Source: Sceloporus undulatus
Lineage: Eukaryota; Chordata; Lepidosauria; Squamata; Phrynosomatidae
NCBI RefSeq assembly: GCF_019175285.1
Contig: NC_056522.1
Coordinates: forward strand, 321,335,196 to 321,399,195
Reading direction: 5' to 3'
DNA length: 64,000 bases
The translations under genes and the position numbers were made by a program. Below, in pieces: positions 34,401 through 44,152 of this stretch (position 1 is the first letter of the stretch; each line of letters begins with the position of its first letter). The notes beneath the pieces were generated by a model, which saw only the letters and a program-made list of their open reading frames with translations, searched no databases and was not told the origin of the DNA.

Positions 34401-36054
34401 TTTTTAATTTTTTAATATTAAATTTATTTTTAAAAAATCTTTTAACATTTTCTTCAAAACATTAAATCTTACCAGATGTTCACTTTAACTACATGAAACT
34501 ACGTACATGTAAATACAGTACATTTAGGAATACATCACTGGTAGAATTCATTGTGTGTCCCTTTGTGTTTATCCCTGAGTACACAGGTTTTGTATGTGAA
34601 ATGGTAAGGGAACGGCACAATTCAGAAAACCCTGCATTGGCATTAGCACAACTTTTGCTCTTAATTCTTGCATAGGAAAATATTGATAAGTAGTATTTTT
34701 GACGACAGTGATGGTAATTGTCTGGTACTTATTTTGGCTCCCCTCATTTATTAGTCTGCAGTTGTGCAGTTTGTCATATACCAAACAAAGAATAATTGGT
34801 TTTCAAGTATCAGAAGTCCGACATGGAGCTCTGCTTAGACTTCTCAGTTGCACAATTTAAGGGAATTCAAAAGTTGTGGATGTACTTCACCAAGACTTTT
34901 TTTAAATCGATGTTGTTATTGGACCTCTTTACCATTTCAACTGTTGCTATTTTAGTGCACATTGCTTGCTCATTCTGTTGTTTAAGATGTCTTACAATTT
35001 GCTCTAAAAGGCACAAAAGATATAAAATTTAAACACTTGTGTTTTCATGTCAAATGAGAAAAACATGTAAGTTATAAAATGTGTAACCTGCACCATTTTG
35101 TTAGACCATGTTCCCCTGTGAGTCCAAATGAATGGGACTTATGCCCACAATGTGTTTAAGATTGAGGTGTCAAGTCAACTACAGTTGGCTGCTTGCACTC
35201 TTCTAATTCCTCTAAAATGCTTTCTTACAGCTTATCTGTATATACCTTGTAGGAAAGTGACAGGTATGCAAAAATACAAATTATAATATGAAGAGAGAAA
35301 GCTGTTTGTTTGTTTATTTATTTATTTCAAGTATTTATACCCGCTCTTCAGCAACAAAGGCTTTCAGAGTAGGACTTGCACAAAGAAACAGTGGGTTTGT
35401 GACTTCAGATTTGGACTCCAAATCTGAATTTCAACATTGGCCAAGGCCCTACATCACTTCAGTATGGTGTAAATATCTACCAGTGTACTTACATTACGCA
35501 ACCCCATGTGAAATACCAGCATGTTGCAATGTAAGTCCATCAGTGGTCAATGCATGTGGCTGACAATCCATTGTACAATTCCAAAGTGCAGTGTACAAAG
35601 GCAATATGTTCAAGCAATGCACATTTACACACTGCTCTGTGCTACCATTTGCACAATAATCCTATATGTGCAACTCTGCTTATGCTGCTATTGGCTGGAT
35701 ATGACTGTTGAACATCCTCCCAAAAGGGGGGGGGGAATCACTCCATGTGCCTAGTGTAACCTACAACTCTATATGTCATTAACAGGATTCCAGCCAATAT
35801 GTGTTGTCTGTGTGTAGAATCTGACAGCAGATAAACAAAAACCTAACAGGAGGTATATACCTATAAAAAATTACAGCACATGTTATGGCAATTCTCCAAC
35901 TATTTACAGGGGTACAGTTCCAGCAGGGAATAGAATTACGGTGCCAATACTGTGAAGTGTTTCCTGTGGCACTTGCACTTCTAGTTTGTGTCTGCAATGT
36001 GCCCATGTTGCTCCTCCCCACCATCCCGGCAAGAAAAACAAGTGTGACAAAATC

Positions 36055-36067
36055 TTTATTCTTTATT
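36055..36067 (-). terminator. Candidate CYP1C poly(A) signal
   Basis: The minus strand carries two AATAAA hexamers close together (AATAAAGAATAAA), followed by T/GT-rich sequence suited to a downstream element. It lies ~3.05 kb below the CYP1C stop, a length similar to the long 3' UTR of CYP1B1. Such a UTR would include the MITEs at 38777 and 36725 and the CR1 piece at 38155. The same signal exists in unit 1 near 25787-25800. No transcript evidence is available. Confidence 0.35.
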
Positions 36068-36724
36068 CAGAAAGGACACAAGTCACATTTTGGGAAGCAT
36101 GAAGTCAACATAACTTGAGTGTTACTACAGAAAAAAATACAAAAAGTGGCCATCTATGGAAAGTGATGTCTTCTCCCAAATGTATAAAATAAGGCAACAT
36201 CCAGTGCTGGATGGAAATATATGCTGATATGTGGGCTTAAAAAACCAAAAACCAACACCTCAGCACCTTGAAAGAATATGTGATTCATCAGACAAAATAT
36301 ACAGGCTTCTGTAAGGAAGTAAATGCTACACGAGTTAATGTCTTCTGAGTTTTGACAAAGGGCAAGCAGGCAGATGAATATCTGATTTAGGCTTTATATG
36401 GCATAATGGAATGCGCAGTTTGGTCAGCATCCTTCTGCCCTGTCCAACAGTTTGGAAGACTAGAGCTGGTTCATCCAAAACCCCTTCCATGGTCTCTCCA
36501 TGCGTACTGTATTTTTAGGGAGGCAGTGCTCTTCTTTCCACAAATGAAATGTGTGCCAGGACAGACAACTTGGGGTGAATCCACACTTACACAATTATAG
36601 CACATTGAAACCACTATAACCGGCATGGTTCCAACCTGTGCAATTTGGGGATTTGTTATTTGGTGCAGTACTTAGAATCAGCCAGAGCGCAATATATAGC
36701 CAGGGGAGTATACTGTACTTCTAA

Positions 36725-36908
36725 GGCTGCATTCTCATGGCAGAAATAATCCAATTTGACACCACTTTAACTGTCATGGCTCAGTGCTATGGAATTCTGG
36801 GCTTTGTAGTTTGTGGTGGCAGCAGAACTAAACTACAAATCCCAGAATTCCATAGCATTGCATCATGGCAAAGTGGTGTCAAAGTAGATTGTTTCTGCAG
36901 TGTGGATG
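36725..36908. mobile_element. Palindromic MITE (unit 2)
   Basis: Cleaner copy of the element at 26451. It would lie in the CYP1C 3' UTR if the poly(A) site at 36055 is used. Confidence 0.75.
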
Positions 36909-37734
36909 GACTTGTAAGTATCTCACAAAACATTTGATTCCAAGAAACCATGGGATGAAGTCACAGCGGTTAAAGGGACACCAGTCTGCTAAATTTTCCC
37001 AACAAAGATACAGCCCTAACTGCCCATCAGATGCATTGAAGGCAATCCCCATAATCCCCACCCACTATCCTGCCTGAGTCTGATGGGAATTAGTGTCTAC
37101 ATCTGGAAAGCACCAGGTTCCCTGCCGTAAGGGACTTACAAAATGGGGACTGGGTGACCTTCAAAGTATTCTTAAACAGGACTGCCTAGCATCCCTCACT
37201 ATTGGCTATGCTGGCTAGAGATGTTGGGAGTTGCAGTCCAACAATATCTGGAAGGCCATGTATGCCTTACCTCTGCTTTAGTGAATGACTGCACAACACA
37301 TTGGTGTTCTCCCTGATACTTGTGGCTCCTCGTTGTTATGGACCACTTCTGGCAGCCAGCCTGGGTTTTATCCCACAGAAATATCTTTCCTGGCAAGTAA
37401 TTTCTCATCAAGGTCTCCCCTGGGATCAGCAAAACAGAGAAGCGACAAACAGTGGGACCAAAGAAAATAATGATTAAACGTCTTTGGGGGACAGAAGGGG
37501 CTCTTCTCTGCCTGCACACAGTGGCACTTTCTTCTTTGTGCTTCTTTCCTTCCTCAGCAGTGCCAAGAGGCATCCCTCCATCCAGAACTTCACAGGATCA
37601 CAACTGTCCAATCCACTGCTCTTACGCTGCTGGGATGCTGCTTGCCTTCCCTTCCAGCTGCAGCAAGAGTTGCCAACCTGCTGCTTGCCTCACAGAGGCA
37701 AACCAAGACTTGATGCCACTACTCTTCTTTGGTC

Positions 37735-38145
37735 CATCATAGAATGGGATGGACAGTGGTCCAAGTGGGTTTTCAAAGCCATAGGAGGAGGAGAGGGGAC
37801 ATGATGCTCCAGAATGCCCTCCAGCCAGCATAGCTTTGAGCCTTAAATATGGGACAATCAGTGGTCCAAGTGAGTTTGCCAAGCCAGAGAAAGGGGAGAG
37901 GGATGCTCCAATCCGTATATTGTTCAACACTAGAGCTTGGAAAGGTTCCCTTTTTGGGGACTATATTTCCCAGAATCCTCCACCAACCAGCATAGCATTG
38001 GCCCCTAGAAAAATGGGACAGTCTTTGGTCCAAGTGGGTTTGCAAAGCCACAGAATGGGGAGAGAGGAGGAGATGCTCCAGTCTCTGTGTTATTTAACCC
38101 CAGAGCTTGGAAAGCCCCATGGTTCAAGTGGTTTGCAAAGTCACA
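37735..38145. repeat. Degenerate ~185-bp tandem repeat (unit 2)
   Basis: Same repeat as 27480-27940, but the last unit jumps from GAGCTTGGAAAG straight to CCATGGTTCAAG near 38115, consistent with loss of ~65 bp. Confidence 0.75.
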
Positions 38146-38154
38146 GAACAGCCC

Positions 38155-38400
38155 TGACTGTCAGTTCCTCCTAATGTTGAGGTGGAATCTCTTTTCCTGT
38201 AGCTTGCATCCATTGTTCCGGGTCCTGTTCTCTGGAGCAGCAGAAAACAAACTTCCTCCAGCCTCAATATGACATCCCTTTAAGTATTTAAACAGGGCGA
38301 TCATATCACCTCTTAACCTTCTTTTCTGCAGGCTAAACATCCCCAGCTCCCTTAGTCGTTCCTCATAGGGCAAGGTTTCCTGACCTTTCACCATTTTGGT
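38155..38400 (-). mobile_element. CR1 internal 3' fragment (unit 2)
   Basis: Encodes on the minus strand [20 protein letters not shown], then [23 protein letters not shown], truncated at both ends. It would fall within a long CYP1C 3' UTR. Confidence 0.85.
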
Positions 38401-38776
38401 GGGGGAGGGGTAAAAGGGCCCCCCTTTTTTTGGACTACAGCTTCCCAAATGGGGATTCTGGGAGCTGTAGTCCAAAAAAGAAAAGAGGGAACTTTTCCAA
38501 GCTCTGTGAAGTCCCGAAGGCTTTGACGGGGTTTGGGGGGGGGTCTGCTGGCTCTGTTCTGGAGGAGTGTCTTCTTCTTCTTCCCGCTGCCTCTGCAGCC
38601 TCTCCAGGGCCTGCTTCCCCCGTGGCCTGGCAGCTGAAGGCTCCCGAGGGTTCCCCGAGGGCCAGAGGGCTTCCCCGACGGAGGAGCGGACGAGAAGGAG
38701 GGCGCCATGTTGGGAAGAAGGCGGAGGAAGAGGGCAGCTCCATCCCTTGGGAAGCCTTCGGGGCCAAGGGCCCAAA

Positions 38777-38961
38777 CGCACTGCAGAAACAACCCAGTTT
38801 GAGAACGCTTTGCCTTCCCTCGCTCAGTGCCAGGGAATCCTGTGAAGTGTAGTTTTGGGAGACGTCTAGCCTTCTCTGCCAGAGAGCTCTGGTGCCACAA
38901 TAAACTACAGTTCCCAGGATTCCCTAGCAGTGAGCCTCAAAGTGGATTGTTTCTGCAGTGC
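38777..38961. mobile_element. Palindromic MITE in CYP1C 3' flank (unit 2)
   Basis: Clean twin of 28585-28768. Termini CGCACTGCAGAAACAACCCA and GATTGTTTCTGCAGTGCG pair well, so a transcript through it could fold into a long hairpin. Confidence 0.75.
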
Positions 38962-39114
38962 GTTTTGTACCGAAGAGGGTCCGGGGCGGCGTCGGGGCTT
39001 CTCCTCTGGCCCTCCTCCCTGGCGGGGGATGCTCTGCTGGGGAGTTCCTGCATGGCAGAAGGGGGGAGGGCTCTTCCTCCTCCCTGGAGGGGATTCCCGG
39101 TGAGACTGGCAGCC

Positions 39115-40713
39115 CTAGGGCGCGGCGGGTGGGGCCTTTCCCCTCCGGCGTCGGAGGGCGAGGGTGAAGGGCCGGGGCCGGAGGACGAGGCCGTGCTGGC
39201 AGTCCATGGAGAGGCTCTCGCGGGGGTTGCCCTGGAGCTGGCACTGGTGCAGGAGGATGGCGGCGAAGAGGAAGAGCTGCAGCTTGGCCAGCCGCTCCCC
39301 GATGCAGCGCCGCTTCCCCAGCGAGAAGAGCAGCACTTGGGCCGCCCGCTCCCGGTCCAGTCTGGGCGGCTGCCCTCCCTCCAGGAAGCGCCCGGGGTCG
39401 AAGCGCTGGGGCTCCTTCCAGCGCCGGGGGTCGTGGTTGACGGACCACTGGTTGACGAAGACCACGGTGCCTTCGGGGATGTGGAAGCCCTCCAGGGCCA
39501 CGTCGGAGGTGGTGGCGTGCGGGATGGTCAGCGGCACGAAGCTGGAGTAGCGGAGGCTCTCGTAGAGGAAGGCCTCCAGGCGGGGCAGGGAAGGCCGGTC
39601 CTCCGCCCGGGGCAGCCGCCCGGGTCCCACCACCGAGTCCAGCTCCTCCTGCAGCTGCCCTCGCAGCTCCGGGTGCTTCAGCAGCAGCAGCAGCACCCAG
39701 GCCAGGCCGGTGGAGGTGGTGTCTTGGCCGGCCCCGAAGAGGTCCGAGAGCGTCCCCTCGACGTACTCCTCCTCCTCGGCCAGCAGCCCCTGCCGCTCCA
39801 TGGAGCCCAGGATGGCGTCGCTCATGTCCCGCGGGGGCTCCCCGGGCCGGAAGGCCAGCCGGTGCTGGGCCACTTTGCCCCGGACGAAGTCGTGCATCTC
39901 GCGGGTGAGGGCCTGGAAGTCTCGGAAGACGGCGCGGACCGGGTTGGGGAAGGCCTGCAGCCAGGGCAGCACGTCCACCAGGCTCCCGGAGGCCACCGTC
40001 TGCCCGAAGCGGTCGTTGCGGCCCAGCAGGGCGCGGAACTCGGCGTCGTCGTGGCCGTAGCGCTGCCCGAAGCAGAGGGCGCACATCACGTTGGCGTTGG
40101 CCACCGTCAGCAGCGGGGCCGGGTCGACGTAGCCTCCGCAGCAGGGGGGGCCCTGGCCGCTCCGCCGGATCAGCTGGGCGATCAGCTCCAGCGCCTCCTC
40201 CGCCACGTGCTGCTCGAAGAGGCGCCTGCCGGGAGCCTGGGCCGTCGAGAAGGCCCTCAGCGTGGCCTGGGCCAGCTTCTTCTGGGCCCGCCAGCGCGCG
40301 CTGTAGCTGCCGAAGGCCAGGCTCTTCCCGCCGGAGACCAGGCCGAAGGAGGGGAAGTCGGGCCTGCCGGCGAAGGGGCCCCCCAGCTGCAGCAGGGCCC
40401 TCCGGATGGCCGCCTCCCCGTTCAGCACCACCACCCTCCGGCGGCCCAGGCGCAGCTGGAAGACCGGCCCGAAGCGCCCCGCCAAGGCGCAGAAGGTGCG
40501 GTGCGGCAGGCGGCCCAGCTGCGGCACGTTGCCCAGGAGCGGCCAGCCGACGGGGCCAGGCAGCGGGCGGCCCTTCGGCCCCGGAGCCCCCTTCCTCCGC
40601 GCCCACAGCAGCGCCAGCAGCAGCAGCGCCAAGCAGGCCAGCAGCGCCCCCTCCGCGCCCCGACGGAGCCAGGCACCGGCAGCCCCTTCGAGGCCGGCCT
40701 CCAAGGAGCCCAT
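39115..40713 (-). CDS. CYP1C1: Cytochrome P450 family 1 subfamily C, single-exon, intact
   Basis: A heme-thiolate monooxygenase of 532 aa in one uninterrupted exon. The start is the ATG at 40713, with G at -3 and +4; the frame stays open further upstream but offers no ATG. Order of parts: an N-terminal ER anchor at ~23-38 (leucine/alanine-rich, then W-A-R-R-K), a proline-rich hinge (~43-58), I-helix oxygen-activation motif GAGQDTTS (327-334), ExxR as E385-S-L-R388, the PERF-type region (435-443), and the heme loop FSLGKRRCIGE with Cys470. Stretches such as 'NVMCALCFGQRYGHDD' and 'GRNDRFGQTV' fit fish CYP1C and differ from CYP1B1 (NVMSAVCFG..., HNEEFGRTV). Lack of introns also fits CYP1C; CYP1B1 has an intron in its coding region. 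CYP1 enzymes are ER-bound, use P450 reductase, oxidise polyaromatic hydrocarbons and steroids, and are usually AHR-induced. GC content is far above the flanks. Confidence 0.88.
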   Translation of the reverse strand: MGSLEAGLEGAAGAWLRRGAEGALLACLALLLLALLWARRKGAPGPKGRPLPGPVGWPLLGNVPQLGRLPHRTFCALAGRFGPVFQLRLGRRRVVVLNGEAAIRRALLQLGGPFAGRPDFPSFGLVSGGKSLAFGSYSARWRAQKKLAQATLRAFSTAQAPGRRLFEQHVAEEALELIAQLIRRSGQGPPCCGGYVDPAPLLTVANANVMCALCFGQRYGHDDAEFRALLGRNDRFGQTVASGSLVDVLPWLQAFPNPVRAVFRDFQALTREMHDFVRGKVAQHRLAFRPGEPPRDMSDAILGSMERQGLLAEEEEYVEGTLSDLFGAGQDTTSTGLAWVLLLLLKHPELRGQLQEELDSVVGPGRLPRAEDRPSLPRLEAFLYESLRYSSFVPLTIPHATTSDVALEGFHIPEGTVVFVNQWSVNHDPRRWKEPQRFDPGRFLEGGQPPRLDRERAAQVLLFSLGKRRCIGERLAKLQLFLFAAILLHQCQLQGNPRESLSMDCQHGLVLRPRPFTLALRRRRGKAPPAAP

Positions 40714-41066
40714 CCCGGCTAAGAGGGCCAGGGCCGCCCGGCCTCGCCTCTTCCCAGGGGCCGCTAGTCGGGAGGGCTGCCCCAAGCCACAGACACACAG
40801 ACGGGGCGCTTCAAGGGCGGCTGGAGCGGGCTACAGCCGCAGCCCCCGCCTCGCCTTCGAAGTCTCCCGCGGCTTTGCTTCTTTGGGGGGTGAGGCGGAT
40901 GAGCCACGTCCAGCCCGGGAGAGGGGCTTCCGAGGGCCGCCCCGTCTGTCAGCAGGTTCTTTGGGCTCCTTTTGCCCCAAGTTGTACTTATGCTCCAGGG
41001 ACCCCCCTTCGGAAAGGCCTCCCGGCGCTGCTCTGAGGAGCTGCGAGCGAACGATGCCCTCCCGGC

Positions 41067-41072
41067 TTTATA
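41067..41072 (-). promoter_or_regulatory. TATA box upstream of intact CYP1C
   Basis: On the minus strand the sequence reads GGCATATAAAGCCGGG, a good TATA match, about 355 nt upstream of the CYP1C ATG in GC-rich, repeat-free sequence. It would give a 5' UTR of roughly 325 nt if leader and ORF are in one exon. A pyrimidine-rich tract lies just upstream. I saw no AHR-ARNT core (GCGTG or CACGC) between 40714 and 41150; a CACGTC at about 40916 is only E-box-like. The same box is kept in the other unit. Confidence 0.55.
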
Positions 41073-41139
41073 TGCCGTCGAGGAAGGAAGGGGCCGAGCT
41101 TTCCCTCCTGCGCCTCCTCCCCTTGTGGGGGTCCCAGAG

Positions 41140-41275
41140 TCAGTCCTCTCTCCCTTTCTTTCTCTCTCTTTTCTTCCTTCCTTCTTCCTCTCTTTCTTTC
41201 CTTCTCTCTCTTTCCTTCTTTTTATTCTCTCTCTCTTTCTCTCATTCTCTTCTTTTCCTCCCTCCCCCCCAGCCC
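41140..41275. repeat. Polypyrimidine tract upstream of CYP1C (unit 2)
   Basis: A ~130-bp run of almost only C and T on the plus strand (TTTC, CTCT and TTCC units) just upstream of the TATA box. Such purine/pyrimidine mirror tracts can form triplex DNA. The equivalent in unit 1 is at about 30970-31100. Confidence 0.75.
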
Positions 41276-41486
41276 TGCCGCCCTTTCCTCCAAAGAGAGG
41301 ACGGAGGAGGCCTCCCTGGGACCTTCCCTCCCGCCAGGGATGGTGGTGATGATGTCGGGGGCTTTCCAAAGGCCTCCTGGGGCCAAGCCAGCCTCCTCCT
41401 CGCAGCAGCAGCAGCAGCAGACCCAGGAGATGGACAGAAGGCGAGCCGGAATGCTACTGGACTCTGCCAGGCACCCTTGGCTGCAG

Positions 41487-41753
41487 CCACACTGAAGAAA
41501 TAATCCAGTTTGAAACTGGTTTAACTGAACTGGTTAGATGCTGTGGAATCCTGGGAATTGTAGTTTGTGGGTGGCACCAGAACTCTCTGACAGAAGGCTA
41601 AATGTCTCACAAAACTACAGTTTCCAGAATTCCATAGCATTGAGCCATGGCAAAAATCCATCAGTGATACCTTTACTGGCCAACCAAAATGCACATAACA
41701 TTTAGCCATGGCAGTTGAAGCGGCGTCAAACTGGATTGTTTTTCCAGCAGCCT
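41487..41753. mobile_element. Palindromic MITE with nested 53-bp insert (unit 2)
   Basis: Arms TAATCCAGTTTGAAACTGG.. and ..GTCAAACTGGATTGTTTTTC enclose CTACAGTTTCCAGAATTCCA. At 41651-41703 a 53-bp piece (ATCAGTGATACCTTTACTGG-type, related to the element at 43459) is flanked on both sides by AGCCATGG. Confidence 0.75.
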
Positions 41754-42012
41754 GAAATATATCCCTATGGATCAAAATCCAAGGAATCCGCTTGGTATCA
41801 AGACACTGTTGTTCCCTCGCATTCAGTCGGGGCAGTTGGCAAGTACTGAACTGCCCTCCCCTGACTTTGTGCCTGGTTTTTCCTCTCTGCTGGGAAATAG
41901 GAAAGTTTCCTGAGGATTATTTTTTAATTTCGATTTTGTTGCTGTTTGACAGTTCGCACCAGCTCCATGTGCCCCAAAGGACTGTCGCTTAAAGCTGAGG
42001 GAAGGAGATGGA

Positions 42013-42016
<4 letters not shown>

Positions 42017-42046
<30 letters not shown>

Positions 42047-42097
42047 AGTGGGAGGGAAAGGCTTGGGCTATGGTTGACCCAGGACTTCAGTGTCAGG

Positions 42098-42131
<34 letters not shown>
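42017..42131. repeat. AC and GT microsatellites (unit 2)
   Basis: (AC)n at 42017-42046 and (GT)n at 42100-42131, opposite in sense and ~55 bp apart, so they can pair as a hairpin. Confidence 0.95.
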
Positions 42132-42132
<1 letters not shown>

Positions 42133-42506
42133 CTTGTTACTGGATGTTGAAGCTTGCAAAAGTTACTGTTCTGGATTGTAGCCAGATCTTTTAAATATTG
42201 TGATAGTTTAATACCACTTTAGTTGTCAGTTTTGTAGGTTTTTAATTGTATTCTGTTTTTTAGACTTTAGATCCCAGTCTTGGGAGGAAAGTAGGATAGA
42301 AAATAAGAATAATGCATCTAACAGAAACCCCTGCCATCATGACCACTGGCCATGCTAGCTGGGGAATCATGAGTGTTGTAGTTAGAGAATTATAAAGAGA
42401 TCAAATTACCTGAAGGACCATCCATTTCAACTCTCTAACAGTGATTGAACCCACCTCAAAAGCATCCCCAAGAGATCCAGAAAGAGCCGTTTCCAACTCT
42501 GCTCCA

Positions 42507-42640
42507 CTGTGTTGTTGTGTGCCTTCAACTCGTTTCCAACTTATGGCGACCCTAAAGCAAATATATCATGGGGCTTTCTTGGCAAGATTTGTTCAGAGGA
42601 GGTTCGTTGTCGCCTCCCTTTGAGGCTGAGAGCATGTGAC
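42507..42640 (-). mobile_element. SINE fragment with hairpin neighbour (unit 2)
   Basis: 5'-truncated minus-strand SINE. Its last 27 bases (from 42621) are repeated inverted at 42673-42699 with one mismatch. Confidence 0.8.
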
Positions 42641-43458
42641 ATAAGACTAGGTTTAGAAGACTAGAAGTGCAAGTCTTATGTCGCATGCTCTCAGCCTCAG
42701 AGGAAGAAATGCTTAACCTACAGTCTTATGTCATAAAAGAGAAGGCAGCATTGTAGCTGAGTTAATTTACAGCTCCATCTGGAATTCCTTCATTATTGTT
42801 TGCAGCCATGAAAACTTTCCTGGCTTCCGTGATTCCTTGTGCTGTGTCTCAAGCCTTTTTAGTGTAAGAAGGGCTGGATGCTAAATGGAGATAGACTAAA
42901 ACCCATGTCAGAATTGCCAGCTGCAGTTCCTTTAACATACCATTGGGTGCCAACAAAGGAGGGCTATTGGACTGTGAAGTATTTGTGGTGGCCTGAATGA
43001 AGTTCATGCAATTTATATGGAGGAAGAGATGGGCAGTAATCTTTAATACTGGATAGGAAAGTACATCCTATATGCACTTCCTGAAGTCCCCACCAATATC
43101 CCAACTGCATGTTTTTCATGCAATTATTTGCCTGAAAGCTATGCCCAAGCCATCTCAGGTGCACTCAGATCATGCACCTGCGACAAAAGAACCATCAAAA
43201 TTTGTCTGACCACCCTCCCCAATGCAGTATGCCCTTTTCAGCTATAACCCAACCAAAATGATGACTGAAAGTGACACAATATCATTTCTGTCACTATTTT
43301 GACTGGGATACTGTCGACATCTCTGGGTGCCCCAAAGGAGACAGCTTTTTTGAGACAATTGGGCCCTAACTCCTGTGTGGTTACCTACTCCGGTTCTAGA
43401 ATGACACTTTGTAATCTAGAAAATATTCAGAGATAGCTGTGTTGGCCATATAGTAAAT

Positions 43459-43805
43459 TCAAACAAAAATCCGCCAAACAGTGATACCTTTATTGGCCAA
43501 CCGAAATCCACCATATACTTGTTGCAAGCTTCCAAAGCTCCGCTGGCTTCTTCATCAGGCAAGATGTTGCATATCAAACAGGAGAAAAATTAGAGATGTT
43601 AGGAAGTTGTTTCAGCCCTAAGTTAAGATGTTATGGGGAGGGTATCTTTAGCAGGCAAATGGACTTTAAATTTCCTGGACTTTGCCCAATTGTCACATGG
43701 CCAGAGGAGGAGGGGCCAGCAGTGGACCTTCAAAAGCTTGCAACAAATATATTTTGCATTTCGATTGACCAATAAAGTTATCACTGTTTGGTGGATTTTT
43801 ATTTG
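43459..43805. mobile_element. MITE-like element with ~70-bp inverted ends
   Basis: CAAACAAAAATCCGCCAAAC..CTTTATTGGCCAAC at the left matches, inverted, ..GACCAATAAAGTTATCACTG..GGTGGATTTTTATTTG at the right; GCAAGCTT marks the inner edge of both arms. No coding frame. Target duplication not seen. Confidence 0.6.
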
Positions 43806-43819
43806 ACTTAGTGATCACA

Positions 43820-44152
43820 AGAAGTAACAGGAAGTCCACTCTATTCTGTTTTGGCCAGGCCTCACCTGGACTACTGTGTTCAATTCTGGGCACCACAATT
43901 CAAAAAGGATGTTGAGAAGCTGGAGCATGTCCAGAGAAGGGCAACCAAAATGATGAAGGGTCTGGAAACTATACCATTTGAGGAGAGACTTGGGGAGCTG
44001 GGGCTATTTAGCCTGGCGAAGGGAAGGTTAACAGGTGATATGAAAGCCCTGTTTAAATATTTGAAGGGATATCATATTGAGGATGGAGCAAGCTTGTTTT
44101 CTGCAGCTTCAGAGAATAGGACCTGGAGCAATGGATTCAAACTACACGAATA
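43820..44152 (+). mobile_element. CR1 LINE fragment
   Basis: Open in one frame: [19 protein letters not shown], then [10 protein letters not shown] and [15 protein letters not shown], the CR1 RT end. It stops abruptly where L2 sequence begins. Confidence 0.9.

Larger units (their letters stand above)
38560..41460. other. CpG-rich island over CYP1C (unit 2)
   Basis: CpG and GC density rise abruptly here compared with the AT-rich surroundings and fall again at the palindromic MITEs on each side (38777-38961 and 41487-41753). The island covers the promoter, the whole coding exon and the start of the 3' UTR. The composition keeps several reading frames open on both strands, which produces long meaningless ORFs. 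Confidence 0.7.
32767..42970. repeat. Tandem duplication, unit 2 (~10.2 kb, clean)
   Basis: Second direct copy, joined to unit 1 by 'CTATTGG' plus a two-base CC. It ends at the same CTATTGG motif at 42970, after which unique sequence (ACTGTGAAGT...) begins. Its CYP1C is open throughout and its microsatellites are longer and purer than in unit 1, so I take this copy as the reliable sequence. Confidence 0.95.

Noticed and set aside
39115-40713. Calling the intact P450 CYP1B1 from its position beside RMDN2
   Set aside because: Residues in the C-D helix region and the I helix follow CYP1C, and the coding region has no intron.
40714-40785. Upstream extension of the CYP1C frame by 24 codons
   Set aside because: It begins with TTG, not ATG. 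The ATG at 40713 has a good Kozak context and gives the usual CYP1 N-terminus.
38924-40798. 624-codon minus-strand frame overlapping CYP1C in another phase
   Set aside because: Alanine/glycine/arginine-rich shadow of the P450 frame. The P450 frame has all catalytic motifs.
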